Assembly (NCBI GenBank): GCA_031002005.1
Contig: CM061921.1
Coordinates: 142,261,283 to 142,325,282, forward strand
Reading direction: 5' to 3'
Length of the DNA: 64,000 bases
DNA from: Vandiemenella viatica
Lineage: Eukaryota > Arthropoda > Insecta > Orthoptera > Morabidae
The number at the start of each line of letters is the position of its first letter. Position 1 is the first letter of the stretch. The notes under the pieces are model-generated. The model had not been told where the DNA came from and made no database searches. It worked only from the letters and a program-made list of their open reading frames with translations. Shown in pieces: positions 33,196 to 43,379 of this stretch. A program made the translations under genes and the position numbers.

Positions 33196-34802
33196 TAGGG
33201 ATTGCAATCCAGCAAAGCGGGATCCCGCAATCCCGCGGGATCCCGCATCATTAGACAGTCTGGCGGATCCCGCACAAAATTAAGCGGATCCGCAATCCGC
33301 AAAAACCGGCGGAAACGCGTGTCAGTCTGCGTGACTCGCTGCCTCACTCGGTCTCTGTCGGATGTATTGCGCTGTATGCTGTACCAGAGCAGTTGGCATT
33401 TGACTCGTGTGAACAAGCGTTTGTTTTAGTCAACCTTCGTCATTCGTAAGTAAATAGATACACTTTTACGTATTCATCAAAACTTACGTTTGTTTCGAGT
33501 ACACATTTCTGTAATTTGAGTTATGGTGCGTATTTAGTACGATTTTCTAACTATATAATTATTTTTTAAGTGTCGTAGACGTTATCTGAACTACACGGTT
33601 ACAGCTTTTTATTCACAGTTTCATTATTCCCATTTCCTGTATTTGCAGATAAACTAATTTTGACAATTTCCTAATTTGCGGCTGAAAATTTGATTATTCG
33701 TTGATATGAAACTAATGTTATCGTAATTTTAACGATCGTTTACCTATTTATTTAACAGCTATCAGAAGCCAATTGTATATCGTTTGACTTATTGTTGTTT
33801 TGGCCGCTGCCTCAAATGCGTTTCTTTAACGAAAGCCGCCTGCTTACATGTGCCACTCAGGCTTTCGATTAATCCCACTTCTCCTTGTTATTATTTCGAC
33901 TAAAGGTAAAAAAAGTTATAATGAAATTTTCACGGGTGTATCGACGATTTGTGTTGAAGGAACACCATACTTCGACGGCTGCCTCCGCCGTCTTCCTCAC
34001 GTGTGTAATTTCGTGTGTTTGCAATGAAATCCGGAGATACAACCTATGAGGACTTGACTGCAATCATTCGCGAGAAAGTCTCCTTTCTTACTAAAAAATA
34101 ATAATTTCGACTCTAAAAACGTCGTAACGCCACATAAGTAAATCTGAAATACTTGACAGTTTACGTGTTGGTGAGTAGTTTCTTTTAATAAGATTGAATC
34201 AACTGTAATAGCAATCAAGGAATCAGGAGAAATAATAATGAATCACGCAAAAAAAGGCCAAGTCTCGTGCTTGTGCAGTGACAAAAAGTTATGAGATCTT
34301 GTTCTGAGCCAAGTCCACACTTTACAGAGTATATTCACTTCACTTTGTGAAATGGAATGCTTTTCTCGGTGTTATTGAAAGTTTATTTTAAAAAAAAAAA
34401 ACTCTGGTAACTTGGTCATTAATCAAACCATATATTTAAACTTATGTGATGTATTGTAAGGCACATAATATGACCTAAGACTCAATGTTTTCCATTTTTA
34501 TTATTTATTTAAAAATTGGTTTAGATTAAAAAACAAAAATGTAAAACCTCGAAATATACTTAAGACACGCTAAAAAGTTTTAATGTCATTTTGCCAATCA
34601 AACTGTTAATTTTTTATCATTTAACACTAAAAATTATTTATTAATTTAATTATTATTTAATTTATTAACGTTTTAAGTATCTATGTTTTAAATTTATGCG
34701 TTAAAAAACTGTTTGTACCAATTCTGCACGGATCCCGCGGGATTGGCGCAAATTCCGCGCGGATACCGCGGGATTGAAAACACTGCTGGATTGCAATCCT
34801 TA
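33196..34802. mobile_element. hAT-like non-autonomous element nested in the 3.4-kb hAT
   Basis: Terminal inverted repeats TAGGGATTGCAATCCAGCA and, from the other end, TAAGGATTGCAATCCAGCA, followed on both sides by clustered CGGGATCC/CCGCGGGAT motifs. The 8-bp target duplication has one mismatch: GTCCTGCT at 33188-33195 and GTCGTGCT at 34803-34810. No transposase-like frame is seen in 1.6 kb. Confidence 0.8.
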
Positions 34803-34851
34803 GTCGTGCTTGATTAGTGACAAAAAGATATAAGATCTTGTTCTGAGAAAT

Positions 34852-35047
34852 CTAATATTCGTATAGCTGCGAGCGGAATTTTAGTAAATTAAAATTCGTA
34901 AAATCCTACCTGCGATCAACAATGAGCCAGGAACGTCTTTCTAGCCTCGCGATCTTGTCAATCGAAAACAGAACAGCTTATGAGACGAATTTTGATGAAG
35001 TTGTAGACTCTTTCGCGGAAATGAAAGCTCGAACAGTGAAGTTGTAG
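34852..35047 (+). pseudogene. hAT transposase C-terminus (dimerisation domain)
   Basis: From 34883 the frame reads SKLKFVKSYLRSTMSQERLS then SLAILSIENRTAYET and ends DEVVDSFAEMKART before the stop at 35045-35047. This is the highly conserved C-terminal hAT dimerisation block of ZMYM1-type transposases. An out-of-frame IRIAASG piece just upstream shows one frameshift. It lies 250 bp from the right terminal repeat, the normal place for the gene's end. Confidence 0.85.
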
Positions 35048-35303
35048 TAACATTTAGTGCAAATTTTGCTAGGGCCTAAGGACTGCAATTGTGAGTACAG
35101 TCTGGCTCGTGCGTTATGTATTCTGATTGCGTGTATTATATATAATACAAAGAACTCATTTCTTACTATGTCTTTTTTATCACGTTAGTTTAAAAATACC
35201 CAACTGAGTGTGGTGTTTTCGTTAGGGGGGGGGGGGGGGGGGGCGCCAGCGTGAAGTTTTTGCCCCGGTTCGGAAAAATCCTAGATCCGCCACTGTAGAC
35301 GAC

Positions 35304-35585
35304 GCACGTTTCGTTTAAACTTATTGGTAAACATGTGTACTCCTACTTTCACTCACGAGTGTAGTGAAATACTTCGTCCACCAACCTATTTGAGCCGGAA
35401 TGACAGAAAAGATAAGATTAGAGAAATAAGGTGCCGCAATGATTCTTATATGAATTCTTTCTTCCCTCGTACCATTTGGGATTGGAATGCACAACAAAGA
35501 GATTAGCTTTGGTGCTGAGCACCTTCTGCCACCCACAATTTTGTGAATTGCAGAGTATATATGTAGATGTAGATGTAGATGAATA
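35304..35585 (+). pseudogene. LINE RT C-terminus, 3' part with tail
   Basis: Continuation of 31797-31894. Contains PPTYLSRNDRKDKIREIR and SYMNSFFPRTIWDWNAQ, the conserved LINE C-terminus, then VNCRVYM and a GTAGAT tandem tail at 35561-35581. A minus-strand relative with the same 3' end lies at 60540-60910. Confidence 0.85.
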
Positions 35586-35846
35586 TTGCGTTCAAACCGT
35601 CATTTTTGGCGGGCTCGAAGCTAGTATGGTATAAATAGATAAACAGTTTGAATCTCTCCCGATGAACATGCACCCGCGTGCGAATGAACTCCAAGACTAA
35701 AGCCCAAAATATAGGAAACAGGTGCAGGAATCGCTGCACCGGAGAGTGCTAGTTATGAGACGAGTTGTGATTTTCTTGATTCGAGTAACTCGAGGTTACG
35801 CGATTCTATGACGACGTAGGATTATGCATGAAGCTGGAGCTCTTAA

Positions 35847-38087
35847 AGGTACGGTTCCGATCACGGCTGCAGCGGCCGACAGCTACCTCAGGTAGCAACT
35901 AGCAGCAGAAACAGCATACCTGCTGTCGCCTGTGGTGGGGGGTGTTCGGAACTCGGCGACAGATCAGCCAGGCAGTCGGCTCAAAAGCTACGCGGGGTAC
36001 GATGCCTGATGTTTCTGCTGCGATTATTAAAGTTCTGTTGGTAGAGGAAAATAATGATGACGATGATCATGTTTTGCTGTTACATATCACCAAGAAAAGA
36101 AGAAAACTCGCAGTGTCTTTAAACAAAATATAACACCAGAGGGAAGCAATTAAATGCTGATTAAAATATATACTATATTAAGTGACGAAGCCACATACAG
36201 TAGCTATTGTCGCGTAAACAATTTTTCACCCTCTTTAATTTGTGATGAAATTAAACCACACTGTATATCACGTATTGTGAAACATGTACTTAAGGTTTTA
36301 AGACTGGAACTGATGCCAATATTGATCCTCCTGCGATTCAAAGAGATTTCAGACCTTTCTAACAGGAATTTTTGCATAAATGGAATATATCTAATAGTGT
36401 TGGTGGTATAGATGGAAAACATGTTCGCATAAGAACACCAAATAAGAGTGAGTCACTATTTTTTAATTACAAAAATTACTTTTCAGTTGTTTTTCTGGCT
36501 ATCGTGGATGCAATTTATAAATTCATAACCATTAATGTCGATACTTATGGAAAGGAATCTGATAATGGCATATTTAAAAATTCAGGCACGGCGGAAAAAT
36601 AGCATCTAAGAAATTTAACATCCCTCCACCAAAATGTTTGCCAGGCACAAGTGTGGTGTTACCCTGTTTCCTGATTGGAAAGGAAGTGTTTACTATTACT
36701 GATTATTGGGTTTCGGGTTTTTATGATAAAAAAAAATAGTGAAATTTGCATACATATATCACCTTTAAAATAGGTAAATATGACCTAAAAATAACAAAAT
36801 ATGACCAAACATTTAAATTTTCTATATCAAAACATTCTAAATTATACATAATTTATTTTAGCTAGTAGTGTCATTTTCACGAAGACAGCATATTTTTGCT
36901 TCCATGAACTCACTGCACCATATGGAAATTAAAAGACGGGCGGAATCAGAAAGTGACAATAATAATGTATAACTTTAATTCTTGACTGGTAAGTTCTGGC
37001 CAGTGCAGTGACAGTTAATTTTGTTTTTCTCTCCAATGTATAATACGAATACATTTCAATTATATTAATTTATTCTCAATTTATAATGAATTCCCGGCAC
37101 TATTAAAAAATTACCAGAATTTTCCTCAAAATATGATCATAAATATTATTGTAATATGACCAAAACTAGGAAAATAGCCTAAATATGATCCATAAAATAC
37201 GTTTAAGTACAATCAGAAAGGTTCAGTCAGTGTTTAATTCAGCATTGCAGCTCAAAAAGAAAGCAGGAAAAAAATAAGACTTTTCTTTAAGATCTGAACC
37301 CTAGTGATTATATCATGAAACCATGTTCCAAGAGAGTTGAAATTATAACTATAAATTATGCCGTGGACTAATAAGCCAAGTATTTAGTGTTTTTTAAACT
37401 CCTATTATTTTAGCGCCAAATGTGGCTGATTACCTGATATCATCAGACCGTTGTTTATCCAATTTAGAACATGACTGTCATCTTGAAGAAGAAACTATTC
37501 CATTTTACAGTAATAATTAAACTAGCAGCCTGGAAAACATGTGAGGATTTTTAAATAGTCAAGGATTCACAGATTACAGAAAAACTTAAAGATTTATTGC
37601 GCATTGAATACGGTTTAGTGGTGTGGTAAGAGGAAGATATTAATAATGGATCCCAACCACTGACTGATATCAATCAATAAATATGTATGACCAATAACAT
37701 AAGTTTATGTGTGCGAATAATTTACATACAAATATATTTATAAGTAAAAGCATAAAGAATAATAGCTCCCATATTATAGCATTCCAAATGTTCTCTTCAA
37801 AATTAAAATTTGGCCGTATGCAGCCTGACCTGCGTATCACTGTATATTTTGGCACAAATAGACTGATTGTCGCCAAATAAACACGTTTCTTCCGCGTGCG
37901 GTTGGCGGCACTACTGGTTCGTGCGCAGTAGCGCAGTCTGCGTCGCTGGTAAGGGTAAAAAGCAGTCGGCCACAGTGGCGCCGTGTTCCGAACGCGTCCC
38001 CTTCGAAACTATAGAAACCAGTGGCGAAGGCAGCGGTCGGCCTGGAAGGTCTCCCCTCTGCGGGCTGCCGTGTTCGGAACCGTACCT
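35847..38087 (+). mobile_element. PIF/Harbinger transposon (2.2 kb)
   Basis: Terminal inverted repeats AGGTACGGTTCCGATCACGG and, from the right, AGGTACGGTTCCGAACACGG. The 3-bp target duplication TAA (35844-35846 and 38088-38090) is the PIF/Harbinger signature, and a Harbinger-type transposase remnant lies inside. Subterminal regions (35880-36000; 37860-38080) are GC-rich with repeated GTTCGGAAC/GTTCCGAAC motifs. Confidence 0.85.
36154..36735 (+). pseudogene. PIF/Harbinger DDE transposase remnant
   Basis: The clearest part, 36372-36602, reads KWNISNSVGGIDGKHVRIRT then FFNYKNYFSVVFLAIVDAIY, matching the HARBI1-type core NCxGxIDGKHVxI and FSIVLxAVVDAxYxF, including the first catalytic Asp. An out-of-frame upstream part gives the expected block around EIKPH (36249-36265). 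The GIFKNSGTAEK block follows. The region for the second and third acidic residues is decayed. Two frames and a stop at 36600 show it is dead. Confidence 0.85.
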
Positions 38088-38090
38088 TAA

Positions 38091-38536
38091 GGCTGGTTCG
38101 CACTATGCTAGTAATTTGGTCGAGTGGCAAGTATTTTAGTAGCTAAATTACTAGCTACTGCTCAAAAATCACTCGCACTACGTTCGAGTACAGTAGACAA
38201 GTTTAGTAGTATTTTGCCAGATGAACAGGTTGCAACGCTATGAAGTGAATGCTGATAAAGCGTAGGTTAATCTCTACTTTAGAATAGGTGGATGAATCAG
38301 TTTATGCATTAAAGAAAAAAAAAGCAGTGGGTACGAAAATGGATTAATGGAAGGGATGAACTTGGAGCTGCCAATTGTCTTCTCAAGGAATTAGCATTAT
38401 ATGTTCCCTAAGAATAGTTTGAGAATGTCCAAAAGTTGTGTAAACTTTGTGTTAGTGAAATGCAGTCACAATTTCAGCAGCGTGAATATGCCTATTTAAG
38501 AAGTAGAATTCCGACAATTACAAAATTACAGGCATT
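38091..38536 (+). pseudogene. Second PIF/Harbinger element, left end and N-terminal remnant
   Basis: Directly after the TAA duplication of the previous element begins GGCTGGTTCGCACTATGC, also found at 28558. From about 38310 the frame gives KQWVRKWINGRDELGAANCL followed by LLKELAL, the N-terminal block of Harbinger transposases (WVRPWIxRRxExGAxxxLLxEL). A SINE then interrupts it at 38548; beyond, from 38809, the TKLQAF..FIATE-type block continues briefly. No right end was found. Confidence 0.65.
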
Positions 38537-38547
38537 TCTCTAATTTA

Positions 38548-38797
38548 CTGAGCGTGGTGGTGTAACGGATAGCGTTCTGGCCTCGCATTCGGGAGGACGG
38601 CGGTTCGAATCCCCGTCCGGGCATCCAGATTTGGGTTTTCCATGGTTTCCCCAAATCACTCCAGGTGAATGCCGGGATGCTTCCTTCAAAAGGCCATGGC
38701 CGAATTCCTTCCAATTCCTTGCCCCCATCCTTTCCCGTCTCTAAAGACCACGTTGTTAAAAAGGGACGTTAAACTGTTACAAAAAAAAAAAAAAAAA
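38548..38797 (+). repeat. tRNA-derived SINE, full length
   Basis: A 5' tRNA-like head with box A (TGGTGTAACGGATAGCG) and a perfect box B (GGTTCGAATCC), a body with TTTGGGTTTTCCATGG and CACTCCAGGTGAATGCC, and a 3' poly(A) stretch. Flanked by the perfect 11-bp target duplication TCTCTAATTTA (38537-38547; 38798-38808). It sits in the Harbinger remnant. A related copy is at 63264-63513. Overlapping minus-strand frames (38526-38728) are shadows. Confidence 0.92.
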
Positions 38798-39367
38798 TCT
38801 CTAATTTATTGCCACCGAAATTAGTTTAAGGACACTCACACCTCGCATTTATACACGGAAAATCATCTATTTCTTATTTCATCACAGTGTGATGGAACCT
38901 ATGAAACATTAAAGGAATTAAAGTAATGTTTTGTAGAGCTGCATCCAATCATTTTACTGTAGGAATGTAAACTGTTTCAGTCCCTGCCCCTATTTTTTTT
39001 TACCTTCTGCGAGTAGATCATTCTAAAAATATTTTTAACACGTTAGGTAGTACAATAGTAACAATAAGATCTTATTGTATAATCTAGATGCTACTGTAAT
39101 AAAATAATTAATAAAATTGTTTACTAAGCAGATATTTTTAATTTTAAATTTAATTTACTTCTCACCAAATCCAGGTATGGTCATTGTATTTTCCAAATCC
39201 ATGTGTGAAGTTTGCTTCATTTGTTTGTTTTTATAGTGCGGTGACCTAATATTCTACAAGCATTCATGTTCTACATATGTAGAAACAAATTTTAAAATTA
39301 TTTCCTTGGTCCGGCGAAACGTCATTTTTGCGGCAGCTAACAAACTCGACTAAACGACAGGTTATTA

Positions 39368-39500
39368 TTATTATTATTACTCCGCGATTCACTAAAAGTG
39401 TGTGGTGGAGGGTGGACCTATCCGAAATGGGATATGACAGGAGGCGCCCATGGGCTTATGTGAGGAACCATCCCAGCATTCGCCTAGAGTGATCCGGTTC
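39368..39500 (-). repeat. LINE 3'-tail fragment
   Basis: Reverse complement of the LINE 3' end seen at 62586-62770: (TTA)n, CCGCGATTCACTAAAAGTG, GGAGGCGCCCATGGGC and GGATCACTC-like blocks in order. No coding part attached. Confidence 0.75.
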
Positions 39501-39879
39501 AGTATAATAGACAAGCATTTATAAACGCAGATTGACGACGAAAAATCACGATGCGTTGCAATCCTTGAATGAATGTATTCGTTTTACATGCAATAACTTC
39601 TTGTTCAGAGAAAGCATTGGATCTGAAACACTAAATACTTCTAATAATGGTAACTTGCCGGGTACATTGCAACTGCTGAGAAATATGACCCTGTGATGAT
39701 AGAGCATCTCCGCCGTTTTGGTAATAGGAGACAGACTAAATGTCTATTATTTTGTCAAAGACGTTCGTGATAAAAATTTGACTATGCGTAAGTGATCTAA
39801 ATACTTTTCCATTAAACTGAATTGAACTTCTGATGTCAAACGCGTCGAACAATTATCTTTAATATTGTTTTTGTTTACA

Positions 39880-41170
39880 CTAATGAAGACGAAGTCCAAG
39901 TGTTTGAGTGTTTCGTTGCTTTTACAAGCCGGAAAGTGACTCATCGGGAGCTGGACTCACTGGCTTGTGTATGGAGGATACTTTTCAAAAGTTCGTTTTG
40001 GATATGAACGATTGTCGAAGCCAAAGATATGACAATGGATCCAGTATGATGGGAAGAAACAAAGGTGTCAAAAGCAGAATTCTCAAACAATATCTTCTAG
40101 CTTTTTTAATCTATGTAGCTTTCATTAAATTTGGTAGTAGCAGTTGCCGCCAAAACATAAGTTAAATCAGTTCCCGTGTCCAGATTTCTCTTAGGGGGGG
40201 GGGGGAATGGGAAGTGGTATCCAAGCACTTAGAAATACTATCAAAAAAATAAATAAAAATAATGCGAAACTTATTTTGAGAATTTAGTTTCTAGCTTCAC
40301 TGCAGCTCGTTATCACTACTCTTCAGTTCGCGACGCCCTTCTGGAAACTAATTATACATCTGGATACTGTCAGTTGCAGCAACAGAGGCCGTGTCCCTGG
40401 CCAGATCGTGGAGCAATTTGAGTTCACAGTTACAATGGTACAAGTAAATTACAAGTAAATATTCTAAGCAAGATTATGTAGGCTGAAAGTGGATTTCTGA
40501 AACGCTTCACAATTGCTGGAAAACAGCTCGGAATTTGAGAAAGAGTGCCCGGGTTATTCGTGTGCTATGATAACAGCTAGAGAAATTGCTTCTCAGACTG
40601 GGACATATACTATTATTAAGCCAGTCAGATACCAAATAAATCATTTTTTTTTTTAGTATGAAGCCGTAGATGAGATAGCAACAGATCTAGAAGAACTGTT
40701 TACAATCAACGTGTTTTTGCACGTGATCGATACAATTGAGAATGCGTTGGTAACTCAGTTTACACAACTATCCAAATTTAATGACACAGTGTCCTTCCTA
40801 CACATCTTCAAAACGATTCCTGAAAAGTCAGAATGGAAATAATTCTATGCAGATTTAGAAATAAGTTTAACTGTTGGAGAAAAATGTGACATAACTGGCT
40901 GTGAATTGATTGAGGGACTTTCTAACTGAAACTATTGTTGATGGGGCTTGAATCAGCAGAACAAATAAAAGTTCAACTTATGAAACAAAATGGTTGGCTG
41001 GATATATTTCCGAATGTGTGGACAGCACTTAAATTTTTGACCAACCATACCTTTCGATCAAGGAGAACGAAGTTTCAGTAAATTAAAACTTATCAAAACT
41101 CCTTTACGGTAAACGTAAAATAGACTGTCAGATCTTGCAATTTTATCTATAGAAATAATATAGCCCAAGG
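39880..41170 (+). pseudogene. hAT transposase (ZMYM1-like), decayed middle and C-terminus
   Basis: Successive frames give FQKFVLDMNDCRSQRYDNGS then MMGRNKGVKSRIL at 39985-40085, the YDNGxNMxGxxxGV block around the catalytic region. A TRWSARYSSVRDAL-like block lies at about 40310, then YEAVDEIATDLEELFTINVF and VTQFTQLSKFND at 40660-40790. ERSFSKLKLIKTPLR and RLSDLAILSIE, the C-terminal dimerisation motif, lie at 41065-41150. Stops and frameshifts throughout. Orientation and distance to the right end at 41737 fit it being the outer hAT's own gene. Confidence 0.8.
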
Positions 41171-41389
41171 ACAAAGGCGAGGAAAATGGTAATCTAGGCC
41201 TTTTAGTTATGATATTATTTCCTCATTTGTTTGTTTGAAAAAATTATTAAAAATTATGACGGATATGTGATGTGAGCTTTGTGTACGCCATAGTAGCTTA
41301 AATAAACCTTTTTAAATATACAGTGTTCCTTTTTATAGTTGTTGTTTCTCATTCTGCTATCCTACACTAATATTTCTGAGTTATGAGTT

Positions 41390-41625
41390 ATTAATACATC
41401 TTCTGCCAGCGGCTTTGCTCGAGTGGAATTCATAACACATTCATACACGTATTCGTATTTTAATTCTAAGGGAACTATTGTTTCGATCGGATTGCAAGAA
41501 GATAACCAATACTTTAAGCCAAATTTTTTCCTTAGTCGTTCAGCCGTTTCGACGTGAAACAGTAAAAACATCCAAGCATACACACATTTATATGTATAAT
41601 ACTAGTAGGATGTAAGAAATGCATG
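41390..41625 (+). repeat. Short RTE-like 3'-end fragment
   Basis: TTAGTCGTTCAGCCGTTTCG, CAAGCATACACACATTT and TATAATACTAGTAGGAT in order are the pattern I associate with 3' untranslated ends of RTE-type LINEs in arthropods. No coding part. Assignment is from pattern memory. Confidence 0.4.
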
Positions 41626-41745
41626 TTATCTTCAATCAGTCTATAGGGATACCTTAATCACGAATAAGCGACTGTAAAATTTGGGGCGCCATGATAAGAT
41701 CTCGCACCACCTTAAAAACTTTCTAGGGCCGTCCCTGGATATACG

Positions 41746-42629
41746 AATAAGCTAATTGATGTAGTATTCAACACATATTATGTCAATTGTCTCGTGAGGA
41801 AGAGTGGATGTGAAGTCTGATTCGGCGACCAAATAGTGCGGTGGAAGAACACGCGGTCTGGTACTAACAAGACAGTGTTATGGATGAAGATCTAGAGGAC
41901 ACAGAGAGTGGACTTTTAACGCCAGATGGGTGAAATTATTGGATACCAGTACACATAAGTTTTGCAGTACTTTAAGTCAGCTCGCTCATTTAAAAAAAAA
42001 AAATATGAATTTGCGAGAGGGAAGGTAAAGAGACTGATGCCAGAGGCCAGTGGCGAATCTTGATGGCTATCCTATACTCATACAGTGAACTACCAAAAAT
42101 AAACGTTGAACATTAGCTACAGTAAAAAATTTTTGTGTCTCAGAAGCCAAGTTAGCGATCCTGGCGAATCGATTCGCAAGATAAGAGTTCATGATATGAC
42201 GATATTATTGAGTTTTGCCAGAGATCGTTATTTTAAATTGTTGTAATATCTGCCTATGATGTGTATCACAACTAATTTGAACCCTGTAAAATATTTGTAA
42301 TATTGGGCAAAATGTTAAATCATTCATGTAATTGTAACTTTTCATTTGAACTCACCAGATAATTTGGATCATACCATGCTGATCACATTTATGCAAAGTA
42401 TTTTATTAAAAACAGTAGTCATAATTTTGATGCTTAGTAAGTTGCCGCTAGCAACCCCGTCACATTACAATTTTCAACTATATTTTCTGTTTTAAATAAA
42501 TATTACTTCCATCATTTATATTACCTCCTTGAAATCTTCTCATCCACTCTCCATTGTACTGGCGCTCTCCATCCATATAATGAATCTTTATACATTTGCA
42601 CATATGTAGAGGGGTGTAAGGGTTTAGGA
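41746..42629. other. Non-coding, nothing recognised
   Basis: Between the outer hAT and the RTE-like LINE. One A-run at 41992-42003; no motif or long frame. Confidence 0.5.
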
Positions 42630-43379
42630 GAGACTATATTAGCCTTTTCCAACCAAATGTCAACCTCTCCTTCACGTGGTGCACGCTGTTTGCACGGACG
42701 AGGCTCTGGTGACTGGAAGATTCCCGGTATAAGAAGTTACCCACTGCTTGTCCATGGCCTCCGAAAGGAGGGCGGAAGAGCGGGAAGTGGTCCATGGCAC
42801 CCTCTTGCCCTTGGTGTTGGAAACGGTTCATAAAAGAGGATGAAACAAAAATGATCAACGGCATGGGAATACAGAAGGCAACGGGAAACCACTGCATTAA
42901 AGACCCAAATGATATCGCGAGGACGTGTAATAATCTCAAATTACATATATCATGATGGATTATTTCTGGGTAAAATATTCCGGAGGTAAAATAGTCCCCC
43001 AGCCGGATCTCCGGATGGGGACTACTCAGGGAGGAATCATTAGAACGGATAGAAACATTCTACGAGTCGGAGCGTGGAGCGTTAGAAGTCTGAATAGGGC
43101 AGGTAGGTTAGAAAACTTATAAAGGGAGATGGAACGACTTAAGTTACATGTTGTTGGGATTAGTGAGATTAAATGGAAGGACGCCAAGGATTTCTGGTCT
43201 GGGCAACACAGGATAATTAGCTCACAAGCTATTAATGGAGTCACTGGTGTAGGATTTGTAATGAATAAGAGAATAGGGAAACGTGTGTGTTATTATGAAC
43301 AGCTTAGTGGCAGGATTATTTTGATGAGATTAGAAACTAAGCCCACCCCAACCACATTAGTACAAGTGTATATGCCAAT
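42630..43379 (+). pseudogene. RTE-like LINE, 5' region and endonuclease N-terminus
   Basis: The 5' part carries GGCATGGGAATACAGAAGGC and AACGGGAAACCACTGCATTA, a leader typical of this LINE type. Coding from about 43060 gives LRVGAWSVRSLNRAGRLENL, a stop, then ERLKLHVVGISEIKW (43129 on) and TTLVQVYMP, the first third of an apurinic-type endonuclease (EEP) with its Asn/Glu region. The frame runs into the LTR element at 43380 and continues at 57867. A block at 42735-42795 is similar to 58115-58175 inside the endonuclease, hinting at an internal duplication or a second copy. Confidence 0.8.

Larger units (their letters stand above)
31895..35295 (+). mobile_element. hAT transposon (3.4 kb) inserted in a LINE
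   Basis: Ends are CAGTGCCGGATCTAGG (left) and CAGTGGCGGATCTAGG (right, opposite strand), followed by CCGGGGC and GGCGCC blocks and G-runs. The perfect 8-bp target duplication TAGACGAC lies at 31887-31894 and 35296-35303. Removing the insert restores a continuous LINE reading frame. The C-terminus of its transposase survives at 34852-35047; the N-terminal two thirds are unrecognisable, and another element sits inside at 33196-34802. Confidence 0.9.
28407..41737 (+). mobile_element. Outer hAT transposon, 13.3 kb with nested insertions
   Basis: Left end CAGGAGCGGCTCTAG, right end (opposite strand) CAGGGACGGCCCTAG, each followed inward by a GG(C/T)GGTGCGAG block. An 8-bp target duplication with one mismatch flanks it: GATATATG at 28399-28406 and GATATACG at 41738-41745. 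Eight-base duplications and CAG-starting ends are hAT hallmarks, and decayed hAT transposase lies on the plus strand near the right end (39880-41170). Much of the length is other elements (28721-39500). The end similarity is modest, so the pairing relies on the target duplication plus the shared subterminal block. Confidence 0.65.

Noticed and set aside
35225..35243. Long G-run as a telomere-like or switch-like signal
   Set aside because: It is part of the G-rich subterminal end of the 3.4-kb hAT, mirrored near 31910-31960.
38560..38630. Possible tRNA gene (box A and perfect box B)
   Set aside because: The sequence continues into a SINE body with poly(A) and target duplication, and has a second copy at 63264; it is a SINE head.
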